Assembly (NCBI RefSeq): GCF_000003605.2
Contig: NW_003133351.1
Span: 41,488 to 63,339, forward strand
Source: Saccoglossus kowalevskii
Taxonomy: Eukaryota > Hemichordata > Enteropneusta > Harrimaniidae
Direction of reading: 5' to 3'
Length of the DNA: 21,852 nucleotides
The position numbers and the translations under genes are program-made. Every line of letters starts with the position of its first letter. Positions within the stretch are counted from its first letter, which is position 1. Under the pieces are notes generated by a model, which was not told where the DNA came from, did not search any database, and was given only the letters and a program-made list of their open reading frames with translations. Below, piece by piece: positions 1-21,740 of this stretch.

Positions 1-187
1 GTAAAAAGCACAAGTGAAATAAATGAGAAAAATATTAAAAAAGTTATTCTATGATTAGGAAAAAAATATACACTACAACAAAGTCTTTTTTTTGCAAATG
101 TCTGTAAAATTTCAAATAACTGTCTTTAGAAAGATTTCAACTTCCACTATTACTAAACAAAAAAAATATTGAAATTCGATTCATGCT

Positions 188-193
188 TTTATT
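188..193 (-). terminator. Distal polyadenylation signal AATAAA
   Basis: Minus-strand AATAAA at 193-188. About 20-30 nt downstream on the minus strand is a T/GT-rich stretch (TTTTTTTTGTTTAG), the usual context for a working cleavage site. This is the better of the two signals. Confidence 0.55.
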
Positions 194-441
194 TGGCTTA
201 ACTAGGTAAGCATCAACCTGCATTTACGGAGGGAGAGAGAGGGGGAAATCTGGAATTGCTTTGACTTTTTAACTGGTTTCTGCTTTACTCGAATATTATT
301 TGAAACACTCGCAAGACGAGGCACGCAGTACCAAAGTTTGAAGGTTATATAAACACATGCAGAATAGTCTTAATGCACAATTTGAGTATGTTTCCCTTGT
401 AAGGGTAATTATTAAAAGTCATAACATGATGTTAGAGTTGT

Positions 442-447
442 TTTATT
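442..447 (-). terminator. Proximal polyadenylation signal AATAAA
   Basis: Minus-strand AATAAA at 447-442, about 560 nt after the stop codon. The downstream sequence is not clearly GT-rich, so it may be weak or used as an alternative site. Confidence 0.35.
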
Positions 448-1008
448 CATGATTAAAATTGTCGCTGTTATTATATATATATATTTGTATTGGCATATTA
501 TATGTTCAAAGTCCAAGCTCTTTAAGATGGCTAGTATAAAGCTTAGATAGTGGAAAAAACTGTAAAATTTAGTAACACTTGTCTGATTGTTATACTTGTC
601 ATTTTCGGTGACACTAGATTCATCAAGGTTCAGAAATTTAACTTTATCCTTGCACCGCTGTGACATGGTCGCAACTTCCAATCTTTCGGTATCATTGGGA
701 AAATTGGAGGAAAAAAAAAATTGTCAAGTCCATGTTCAGAGAGATGAAGGTCTTAAGTGTAATCGCTTCCCATCAAAAAAGCCACCATGACAGCTTCAGC
801 GGCAATTCTGGCACTTTTAAAAATTCCAAATTCGCAGAGTCTTTAAGAAAAAAACTTGTCGATTAAATTACCAGGTGAAATTATACTGATTCATTCAACT
901 TAAAAAAAAATCATTTCATTGAAAACAAATACTTAAAAAATTTCAACTAAGACCTTCACTCAAAAGAGAAAATTAAGTCGTGTTCGGTAACCCGAGAGTC
1001 ATCTAGCT

Positions 1009-10501
<9,493 letters not shown>

Positions 10502-13500
10502 GGCTGTAGTGTTATAATTGTAGGGCCCTCACACAAAACTAATAGGCAGCTTGATCTAGAGAAAAACAAATAGCAATGTTACAACTATAGTTTATAAATA
10601 ACTCAGTGCAGTCAATGTCTTGACATTTATCACTCAATAACTTTGCTTGGTGGTGTAATAGATTTCAAATATCAGACACAGACATGTGTACTGCAATAAA
10701 GTGAAAGCTAGGAATACACACCAGTAAATATACAAATTACATTGGACATAATGATAAGTTAATACTAGAAATGTTTGCTATTAGTAGATTCAATGGCTTT
10801 CATAAAAAGATAAAATTTTGAAAATATTTGCAACTCCCAGTCTAAAAGAACTACATGAAAAATGTTTTACTACTACAAAAATGACTCACCAGTGTTAACA
10901 ATTTGTGTCTGAAATTTAAGTAATTTAAAGTATGCTAGGCCTACATGTGATTATGGCAACATGTTAACACGACAGTAGTTACTATAATATACGTGTCAGA
11001 TCATAGCAATAAAGGGAAATTAGAATTTGATATGACCATACAAATATATCGAAGCATACTGTATTTGCTTTATCAAATTAATATCTCTAATAGAAGCCAT
11101 GCAAACCAAAAGTTGAAAGTATTGTATACTGCATTATTCATGTACTTTATGGCAAGGAAATCACAAAGTATGCATGAAGACAGTACAGTGGTATTGAGTA
11201 TTGTCAGATATGTCATGAAAAATTATGTGATCGCATACTATAATAATATACATCTTTGCAAACCAACATTTTGATATAGGAATCCATAGCTGAGCAAAAT
11301 GATGAACATTATTAGAACTTTCTCGCTGTGAACTTCATTTTCAAAAACCTTGGAAATGCAACATGATCGATTATTATTTGAAATGTGCATTTTCTAATAT
11401 AGTAGGATACCACTTGCAATACACACTGTTACTTGTGGCAGTACAGTGACAGCTTAATAATAAAACTTCATATGACCATTGACACGACCCATTTACACAA
11501 CTGTACGCCCTACTAATAGAGCTAATACAGTAGTTAAAATATACTGAAAACATTATTTGGCGTGTCCATATCCTGCTTAGTCCATACATTCATAGTACCA
11601 GTAGTAAATGAGTAATGGTTGAAACAGACCACTCATAACTTGGCAATGACAGCGAGTACTGGCTATAGTCTTCACCTGAACAGCCCACATTCCAACCATA
11701 TATCCAATATCCTAATACACAGATAGCATGGATGAATGACAGACTACCAATGATCAGCTTGCAACATTATCATAAAACAGCTCCAGTAATGTCTATACAA
11801 GTCTTGAACCCTGGCAGTTCAATTGGCTCAAGGCTTTCCTTGCCCAGCTGACTAGATTCCAATGAAGAAACACTATCTATACATCACTATGTGCCAGACT
11901 TATAATCAATTGTACTTAAGCGGTATGTAAATTGCTTACTTGTAAATTCCTTGAAACAATTACAATAGAAAAATTGTTAGGCCGGAATATTAAAATAATT
12001 CTATTGCGCACTATTCAGTAATATCCACCAGCAAAGCTCCCAACTTGATAAACATTACTTCTGCCAGGCTGTGCAATTAAGGTTCGAATAAATCCAAATC
12101 CAATACAAAATCTGGCAGCATACGAGCAGTGAAGTATAATCCTTCGATACAAGCTGTAGTGTGTGCATGGATGGCAATGTGTTGTTTTTTTCAAGGACGA
12201 AAATGACTGAAAAAACATACACCCAGAGAGGAAGGTACTAGAGTTTACTTCATTGTTATTGGCTAAGCTTGGATGATTAACTATGCAATTCCACATTGGC
12301 CGATAAAATGGGGAACGATTTATGGGACAGAGTCTGCGTTGCATAGAAACACAGTAATTTAGCGTACATTGCCCTCGCCTTACGAGGCCTTGAACATAAA
12401 AATTATTAACCGACATAAAACGTGAGGACAGCCTTCCTGTGACGTGCAACCAACGTGACAACATTCGTGGCCTACGCAAATTCAATGTCTTATCTCAGAG
12501 CGTTACTGAATAAATATTTTTTGGAATACCAGTGAACAGTTTTTCATAACACTCGTATGAAAAAATTTGGTTGCCAAACAGGTTTTACTTTTTTTTTATA
12601 GAACAAGCAATAATGATGTACCAATTAATGACCTTGTCAATACAATAGTTATACTAAAACTGCAATATAAACGAACTACAGTGCAAGTCTAGTGCACTGA
12701 CTACCTGTAACTTTTATCAGTATTTTACAATCAATATTTATACTACATGTGGTGGTTTTATTTTTTAAATGACAATCTTTCATCTTTCACAAGACTAACA
12801 TAATGTTAATCATTTTTTTCAACTTTTATTTTTAATTTGTTGCCAATAGGACAGACATAATACCATTGACAATTACATGCGTAGGATAAAATAGAAAAAT
12901 TGTACAACTAAACTCTTGGTAGAAGTGTTTATAATAAATTTTAGAGAAATTTCCAGAAAAGTTATTCACTGGAAAAAAATACTATTTTGCAAAAATAAAA
13001 CGAAATTTACTCTGACAGGTAATTTTCTATGACAAAGTGACAAAAGTGAAGTACTAAAGATAGTTAGGTCAATCTGTTAAAGCTTTGGCAAGAAGATCGG
13101 CGTGTCCTTCCTTGAACATAAAATACATAAGGGTGCTTTTGACAATCATTTTTGGACGCAATTTTCTGATCTTTACACCCAGTAAGAGCTGGAATGTTTT
13201 GTCACGAAGAAGTAAGTTGCCCCTCACCCATAACTCTAATCCTGCCCCTCCCCTCATCCATTTCAATTTATATCTCTTCTTTAGGTCAATTATGATTAAT
13301 TGGAGGGGCATATTGAATTCTATTGGGAGGCTGGAGTATTAGGGTTCAGGCTAGAGACTAGGGTTGTCTCAAGGAACTCTTACTGGCGACAGATGATCTA
13401 AAAGTTGCAGAGAAAAAAAGATACCGATTATTTAAATTACCATAATAATATCCATTGTTAGTACATTTTATTCTACACTCTTTAGAACGTGTATATTTAT

Positions 13501-15029
13501 AAACTGAAAACTTCTGTAGATGTCTGAATGTAGCACCAATCTAGAATGGTTATAAACTGGGATAGAGATCAGATAATGTTTACATCAATCGATACAACAT
13601 TAACATCCTGCCCAGTGACACAGTGGGCTGACCTGTACATGTATTGATATAGCTTTGTCATATAACCAGTCTATGAACAGAAGGAAATAATCTACAATTA
13701 AACACGGGAGATCAGACAAATTCAAGTATTGATATATGCAGTCTATAAATGTATCTAATTTTTGTTCACAAAACAGAACATGATCATATATATCATAAAG
13801 GTCAATTGTGAAACGCAAGCAATCTGTCAATCAAGACATTCCAGCTGTTTGTTGATTTATAACATTATCAACATTTAGTAGTTTTTAAAAAGCAAGTTTT
13901 AACAAAATAAATGAAAAATATTCACTAATTTCAAGAGAATTGATATCATGAAATGAACATATTTGATAGGTCTTCCACAGTACCTAAATACAAAGTACGG
14001 TAGTTTTGAAGCGGAAGTCAAAAATAGAAATTACCAAGCACATGCAATCAGTAAGATCACCAGTAGGCAACTACAACTCAAGCAAAACTGAAATTATACC
14101 ATATTCCCTTTTTTGGAGTTTACATTTCCTAATAAGGTAGAATACCAAAGCCCTATTTACAAAGTCGTGAAGATACAGAAACAGACGATACTATATAGGA
14201 CTTGGTCAATGATTTTACAAGTACAACAATGAGGTGTAAGAAGTCAAGTGACTAAGTACTAAGTACTCATAAAAAGGTAATAGCATCTAGTGTTTTACAA
14301 GTCAATATCCATCAGTTTTGTGTAATCTAGAATGTGAAGTACAGTGACACTGCTGCAAAAACTGACGATAGTCAAGTTTTTTTAAGATGTCTATCATCGA
14401 CAAGGCCCTTACACTGTTTATGCCTCTGAACAAGACTTCACTTCAAAAAGATGGTCATAGTTAATAAGTAAGTTTTATTGTTATTGACTGGTATCTTGAA
14501 ACAAATTTTTGATGTGCCTCAATTTTTAAAATTTAGAACTGCAAAGCCAAGTATTTTGACCAATCTTGGATCAAAAATGGCTGCCAATGTAGGATTTAAT
14601 GCATTGTTATTTTCATACAGTTTTTTTTTTTTTTGCTTTTAGTTGTGTATTAGCACTTAGCAAAGTAAGAAATTCTATTTTTAAGTTACAACAATTTGTA
14701 ATAGCAGTCCATCCTTGTAATGTGTGCTTTCACTACAACAATTACATTTTAAAAATTAAGCCAAAGTTGTGTACATATATCAACCCAATGATAGGAATTC
14801 TCAAAAATTATTTTCCCAAAATACAAAGCAAAGAAAACCCATGTCAATTCAACAAAAGATGGTTCAGTTCACATCTGATAACTCAACTTAAAACAAATCC
14901 AGTTCTCAATTTGGACACCCACTCAAGGTTCAAGTGTATCACTATGGTGATGCCTGAGAGTACAAGGCAAATCACTGGAGCAGAACCAAGAAACTGATGG
15001 GAACAAACAAGTGTTTCCTGTCCACTTTT

Positions 15030-15071
15030 ATGCAAATTAACACACCCCAAGTGTAATTTCTATGCAAATTA
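15030..15071 (+). promoter_or_regulatory. Pair of POU octamer motifs
   Basis: ATGCAAATTA at 15030-15039 and again at 15062-15071, same orientation, 32 bp apart (about three helical turns). ATGCAAAT is the octamer bound by Oct/POU factors. A third octamer, on the opposite strand, is at 19768-19775. A function as an enhancer is inferred. Confidence 0.3.
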
Positions 15072-17235
15072 GAATTGCCAAATATAGACATAGTGGTCAA
15101 AAGGCCTGATGACATTGAACAGTCAGCCAATTCAACTTGAATTTGACTGCCAAAAACTACACAATGGAAACTTGAGACGTTTTTGTGGATGGCGAGTATA
15201 TTCAAAAGTTGTTTCAGAAAAGTACTAGACAACATTCATCAAAAGTTGCACAAAACATGACCTGAACTGTCAATTTGAGAGAAAATGATTATGTTCTCGT
15301 GTTGGAAGGTCCACCCAAATACTGTTAGTTGTAGTCACAAATTCTAAAAATAGAATAAGTAATTTATATTGCCAATGTATTATGTTACAGTGTGAACAGA
15401 CAGTCGAGTAAACCATAGCTTGACTATTAAATATACAAATACAATATAATTATCAAGCCATGTTAAACTTGCTTGATTATTCCAATTATACAACATGTCA
15501 TACTGATTATTTCGGTTTCACAAACTTCTTATTTATCGCCCAAAAATTGATATCAACTCTTGACATACTACACAAAATAGAACAAATATAGCTTTATGAT
15601 GACTAATTTATATACAACAGTTATTGGTAAATTATTGAATAGACAACTTAACATAATTAAAGCACCTCTATAATATTTGAGAGATAAAAATAAAATATTC
15701 AGCAATTTCAATTCTCAACCTAAATCTGAAATCCACTTAAACTCGCATACATATTGTATATTTAGTTTCTTTTAAATTAATTTTCTCTAGCATAACAGTG
15801 AAGCCGTAATAATACACTTTCCATTTTAAAGGTCATGGCATTGTACTCTTAATAAAATTTACTAACAGTTTTTTTTGCATGCATTGTATACTAATGTACA
15901 TCATATTGTTTGCTAATTTGTCTTTTTGCAAATAGAAAATCTATTCCCAAACACGACCAAAATCAGACAAAAGACCACTACTAACGACTACCGGTAGTCT
16001 AAATTTCATAAAATCCATTTTCTTTTCCTTAGAGCTACTACTAACAGCTGTTTGGGAAGTCAATTCATATGAACAAGGCTTTACAGAGAAAATCAGCAAT
16101 TTTAATTTTAATATAAAATAAAACCTGACAGACAGTGGTGCAAACAAAATTCAACCTCTGAATGAACCCAACCACAATGAAAAATATCAGAATAATGAAA
16201 TAAAACGTCTCCATAGAACGAAAATGAAGGTGTAAAAATGAAGGAGTCTTTAAATTTCCACTCATTGAAAAGCAGAGCCTGACTTGGCCAATAGTACATG
16301 ATTTACATGCCACCCCTCTACATGGGAAATATTTTAACCAAATGTTACATAAGCCATGAAAAAACATGTTGAATTCGAATTAACGATATACTGGCAACAT
16401 CAGGTAAAATTGAAACTGCACAGATTAATTTAGTCTGAGTTCCATGGTCTGAGTATATGCTATGCAATGCATTTCAGTAAAATACAGCACCATTTTAAAA
16501 ATAACATTAATATGGCCAATACCACATTGGTAAATAAGCTTGGACATAGAATTGTCAGTGAAGACAATTTAATGAAATTCACTGCATTGTTACTAAATAT
16601 GAGAATTCACAGTAACTTATTTAACCTTGCTGCTGACTTTCCTTTGGGAGAAGGAAGAAATAATTCATTCCACCAACAATTAAGATGAACATGTACACCC
16701 AAATAGATGTGTGTGTGCAAGTAATACCATACACAATGTAAAATATCAGAAAAATTACTGCAAATCATTTCTGAAAATTCAGGGAGTCGTGTATATTTGT
16801 GTTAGTCTGGGTCATCAGAAACTTGCGTTAAGATTAAACAACATAACTCATCCCCCAAATCAGACTAGCAGTAGAAGTCTACACCCCAATGTATACAATC
16901 CTATTCTAGTTAAATCTACTGTATTAATATCCACAATAGTACTGAGAGACAGATGGTGTGCATTAGACAAGTGATGGAATTTATAATATATTCAACAAGG
17001 GCCATGTGGATATCAAGTTTTCATATTTAACCAGTGATTGATGTGGGTTCACTATCAGCTGACAAAAGACTTGGACACCTCTGCCTAGCTGACTAATTAT
17101 ATTGCAACACAACAAAACCAATTGAGACAAACTGTCAATTAGCTGTTAATCATTACCCATGGACGGCAAATACTAATCTCTCTGCTCTTTTGTTTCAGCT
17201 GTACAACATCTAGTCCATTATAACAAATATGCAAT

Positions 17236-17356
17236 GCCTGCCACCCAGTGCAGTACACCAAGAAATTATCTTTTGTTTTGACAAGGTCTGCAACCCATTG
17301 CAGTATACCTAGGCTAGTCTTGTTTTGACAATGCCAACCACCCACTGGAGTAAAGT
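17236..17356. repeat. Diverged tandem repeat, about 48-bp unit, about 2.5 copies
   Basis: Three related blocks start at about 17236, 17286 and 17333. Shared elements are a CCACCCA/CAACCCA core, then GCAGTA or GGAGTA, and in the first two a later TTGTTTTGACAA. The divergence between copies suggests an old minisatellite. Confidence 0.7.
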
Positions 17357-17669
17357 AATGAGATTTCCAGCTGATCTCTTAAACTGCTCCAAATGTATAG
17401 CAGACACATGAACCATTTTTTTAGCTCCATGCATGAACACAATCAAAAGATAAACCTTATATTACAACAAACTATTTTTTTTTCAAAATCTACTATCAGC
17501 AGCAGCAGATGATAGTACAAAGGCAAATGTTATCGATATATTAACAACAATAATTATTTATACAGAGAAGTGGCCTGTAATCATCACATAAAGTCAATAA
17601 ATTTATGCATTTTTAGTCTTGAACATTTATTATAGGGGAGTTATGCAGTTGATGTATTACTTGTAATAT

Positions 17670-17717
17670 AATTAGCTCTGAGTACATTTCATGAATTAGC
17701 TCTGAGTACATTTCATG
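17670..17717. repeat. Tandem duplication, 24-bp unit, two identical copies
   Basis: Unit starts AATTAGCTCTGAG and ends ATTTCATG, at 17670-17693 and 17694-17717. No base differs between the copies. No function evident. Confidence 0.95.
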
Positions 17718-19328
17718 CCAGATGCAAAAAAAAGCTTGGCATTTCTTTCCAGTTACCATCTGAACAGAATGAAATAATTTTATTTTTTAAATTAAATTTA
17801 GAATCCTTGTATAATTAATTTTAACATTGACAAAATACAAACATTGCATTGGGCCACATGAATAAATACATTTTCTAAGACAGGCTCACACTCCAAAAAC
17901 AAACAGAACTAAATGTCAACATCTTGGTAACCTTAAAGCAAAACTAAACTCAAACAGTCGTGAAATGTGATAGACACAATCAAATATATTGGACAGCTCA
18001 TTTGACATTTTGAGGAGCAATTCACTCATCTGTCCCCTCAGTTTGACCCGTCTAGTATGAAAGACCAACCAAGAAAACTGCTCCCTCCAAAAGGACAATA
18101 GAATGACTGTCCGTCCACTTAATCAATGGAATTCAAACAATCTTTTCTGGCAACAGGAAACTGGAGGTGTGTGGGATTGTTGTTGCCATTTTTTGACCCC
18201 GAGTAATCAAAACCGTCTTTCTACATGTTGACTAATCACACAGGTGAGAAGGTACCTCTAAACAAAGCAACTTTATTGAGTCCCTCCATGTCCCGAATGT
18301 TTTTTTTAATTCAGTCAAACTTACAATACTGTTGAAACGTTTTTTCCACAAAAAAATAAATATTAGTGACAATTTATTTTTAGAAGACATTGCTCCACAA
18401 ATGTATGTATGTATGGAAGGTCCTATTACAGCAAATGGATTTTGATTGAAATAGTTATGAACAATAACAACCAAGTCTCATGAACCCATTTCAGAAATGC
18501 ATTCTGTACACCAACGGAGAAATCGTATTCGTAAACGGAACAGACGTGATTTAAAATTATACCACGGTACACTGGTTTCTCGATTAAAATCCCATGATTA
18601 GGGAATTTCACAACTTTTTAATGACTTCTTATTTCTCGCTAGTTTACATTATTGGCAAAAGTTCTAACTTAAGGACTTGTCGAACTCGTAAGTGTTTATT
18701 TACAGAAACGCGTTAATGAATTATAGCAAAATCAGTAGAAATACATACTAGCCCTGCGTTTGTCAAACAATGGGGGCCAAACGAACAGTTGGTGCATTCG
18801 AACACCATTCACCTCGCAGCGTGGTGTCCCGGTCAATCACTGGGGTAGATAACCCAAGAAATGCCGAGACATTCGTCACCAACGACCGAAGAACAACTCT
18901 AACCTATCAAATGAATGATTTCGGGAATGAAAATCACAGCAGTTACTGTTTCTCCGCGAAATAAATTTTGAACTGTGTGCAAGTTATGAAGTGTACACAG
19001 TGTTCTACGAGGTAATATATGCATCCCCGTTTGTAAATAATGGGGACCTTGCACTGGAAATGGCTTCGAAAATCGTTAATACGACCCAAAGAGAACAGAA
19101 ATAAATAGTTTCCTCTTAATTGCAGACATGTGAACACCAACCAAAGTACAATTGACAGAGTAAAGCGGCAGCTAAGACAGAGAATTTACTGAAAAACCAA
19201 TCGGACTTATTTGGAAGGGTCCGTGACACGAAGTGGGAAGGGGTATACATTTCAACAGCTTGGTTAGAGTCGAAATTACCTGGGTTCTCACTCGAAATTG
19301 TTGTTCACTAACACTAAATTGAACTTAC

Positions 19329-19390
19329 CTAATGACCAGGGCCTACAGACACTACTCGGGTGGTTACGAGACCCAAAATTGAGCTCCAAA
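19329..19390 (-). other. Candidate noncoding exon 1
   Basis: A consensus donor (TTAG then GTAAGTTC) lies at 19329/19328, the best match upstream of the start exon. The sequence above it is rich in CG dinucleotides compared with the rest of the window. A TATA-like TATATAC on the minus strand at 19420-19414 would place a start near 19390, but the 5' end is a guess. Another donor-like site is CCAG/GTAATT near 19270. Confidence 0.3.
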
Positions 19391-21170
19391 GTCGGTAAAA
19401 TAACACAGAATCCGTATATAGAATGCAGACAGAAAATGGCGTGGCTCTGCAAATGTAACGAACAACGCTGAGTGGAAGACCTGTCAATCACGCAACAGAA
19501 CCTTCCGAGGCGAACAAAATAGTGACAGCGAAAGTTGCTAATAGGCAGAAATCTAAGGTCATATGATTTTTTTTCAACTAAAAGATACGTACCCAACTTA
19601 CTTATGTGGATCATATAACTTTCTCAATACTGTTTTCAGGTTAAATTTTACAAAACAGATGAAATATCAATTAGCGGATGGATAATCCGTAGGTGGTGAA
19701 GCGGTGTAAACAGACTCAGTGGATCGGAATGTGTCAGAGCAATGGACACTTTTCCATAGACAGTCTCATTTGCATTAAAATTACACCAACAAACATTTTC
19801 TTAGCTACATCATACTTAATCGATTAACCCATCTCAAAGATAACATTTTCGGCCAATTTCTACAACTCTTCAACGGCAAATGAACTTCTATAAGTTGTTC
19901 TTTTACTTTTCACATTAAAAACTATTTACTAATATTCAATCACTGTGACACGCCCTAGTGGACGATACCATTCGGTAGACAGGGCCATGTTTGGGTTTCT
20001 TGGTGTGAGAGGTCATTCATTCGATCTCTTTGCCTCTGCGGGGGAAGAGAGACATTGACAGACGCCTGCCTGTCATATTACTAAGAAAACCAGAAACAAC
20101 TGTCACGGTAATTATAACCTAGCTATTTCATTTCAGGATTTTTTTTAGTCGCAATGATTGTTAATTTAAAATTTGTGCCCGTAAATCGCCCACCATTACG
20201 GCAACACCCGTTTAACAGAAAGTGCGATTTAAAACCAAACAGAACAAAACTTGGGTGTGGAGGGGGCTAGTCGAGAGTTTCGTCGACGCGATCAACGGAT
20301 ACCAATAGTTATTTATCCACGTAACTTGCAGGTGAACAAAAATAAAACTACAATACTCTGCCGAATTTCAAACCCATTTTCTCTCATAGGCTGATCATGG
20401 ACCTATAAACTCATGAGACGTAGCTGCGAGGCCGTACTGCTAACAGGGCCTTGCCATATCCATTATGATAAGCCCCTATTGAAACATTACGCAACACAAA
20501 TGAACATGTGTACAAGGGCGGAGCAGTTTGAATAGGTTCATGAAGACTCAATTGAATTATCTCTAATTGCAGATATCAGGAGGCTGACCACTTCTAATTG
20601 CTCACCCTTATAGGTGTGAAGTACAAAGTCCACCAATAAGTTGTGAAAGTGGGAGGGAAGCTAACGCGCAATGAAACTGACTGACTTGGCATCACTCACG
20701 ATACCACTACACTACGCAAGCCATTTGGCATTTCCGATTTGCCGTACTTCTTTATAAGCACGGAAAGAAAGAAGATACCTAAATGATACATAAGAAAAAT
20801 CACTCAGAAATCTTATTTTTTGTCAAGTACAAACACTAGATGGCAAAATTAGTTAAGGCTTGAGTTTTTGTGTCTACCTCAGTATGTTATACATGAATAT
20901 CCAAATTATAGATGTTTATTGTTAGCATGGAAGTAACAATATTTTCCCGTCTACTATATATAGTATGATGTAAATGTCCACGTGTATGTTGTCTCAGAGT
21001 ATATACCTTATCTGCATGAACGATGTTGTTAAAGTTTGTAGAATGGTCCACGTCAAATACAAAGTGGGACTAAAACGGAAGATGATTTGAGACGTAGGAA
21101 AACAAACACCTAACAATAGGTTAATAAATGGGAGTTCTTCCCTTTGGAGTGAAAAAGAATATGTGAGAGT

Positions 21171-21183
21171 CCCCCCCCCCCCC
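21171..21183. repeat. Poly-C tract (C13)
   Basis: Thirteen C in a row, followed by TATGGGGGTCAC. On the minus strand it is G13, which could form a G-quadruplex or be an assembly-prone homopolymer. Confidence 0.95.
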
Positions 21184-21740
21184 TATGGGGGTCACAGTAT
21201 ACGAAGGTTGCTGCCTGGTATTTTGTTTTCGAACGCCTAAGTAAACGTTTTTCACATTTCACAGACAAATTAAACTTGAATAATTGTTATATCCAATAGG
21301 AAATTATGTTTATTTGGTCAAAACATACGTACAAATATACAAATTGTTGTACCAAAATTTGTTGCGGGGAATGACGCAACGGTGTACGGTATCGACTATC
21401 GCAAATACATTCTTTTCGGCTCTCGGAACACCACGGCAAAGACCTTGATTCCACAACTTGCACAGATCACACTGTGAGCATATAGCATTTGTATTGTATG
21501 TTTATTGGTCCATACGGTTTCCTACATATGGGAGGCGGGTATTCTCATACGCAAACATCCGCCCATTAACACTGACTAATACTAATAGTCCACACAGCAG
21601 GCTTTCTCGTAAACAACTCAATAATGTAGGTTTATAAATAAACTTTCCCTCAGATAAGGCAGTTAGGTATATAAATGCCATTGTAGTTAGTTATATCTCA
21701 GTATTACATGAGTTAAAAAGTAATAGACTACTAGTTGCCT

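Larger units (their letters stand above)
165..1008 (-). other. CTNNB1: 3' untranslated region
   Basis: Starts after the TGA at 1009 and, if the distal signal is used, runs to about 165. It is AT-rich and holds a short (TA)n tract near 472-484. I found no splice sites that would suggest a further intron. The small ORFs in it have no recognisable similarity. The 3' limit is inferred from the polyadenylation signals, not seen directly. Confidence 0.6.
10556..19328 (-). other. Candidate 5' UTR intron (about 8.8 kb)
   Basis: The acceptor at 10556-10557 requires an upstream noncoding exon; the best donor I see is at 19328. Between them the DNA is AT-rich, without a convincing gene on either strand. 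It holds two octamer motifs near 15030-15071, a 24-bp duplication at 17670, a diverged three-copy repeat at 17236 and a 156-codon ORF at 12015-12485 without recognisable similarity. The 5' limit of the intron is inferred. Confidence 0.4.

Noticed and set aside
412-681. Minus-strand ORF of 89 codons in the 3' end of the gene
   Set aside because: It lies in the 3' UTR downstream of the beta-catenin stop and contains simple TA-repeat-derived residues (YKYIYI).
12080-12098. GGTTCGAATAAATCC, similar to a tRNA or SINE B box
   Set aside because: Three extra bases interrupt the GGTTCGANTCC consensus, and no A box or cloverleaf is visible around it.
14599-14997. Plus-strand ORF of 132 codons with a hydrophobic N-terminus resembling a signal peptide
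   Set aside because: The hydrophobic start comes from a run of T (TTTTTTTTTTTTTT), the rest is Asn/Lys/Ile-rich as expected for AT-rich noncoding DNA, and no family is recognisable.
18399-18414. Short (ATGT)n microsatellite
   Set aside because: Fewer than four units; not distinguishable from chance in this sequence.
18770-18964. Plus-strand ORF of 64 codons in the CG-denser region (MGAKRTVGAFEH...)
   Set aside because: It has no recognisable domain or supporting splice structure. It could be a divergent upstream transcript, but the sequence alone does not support it.
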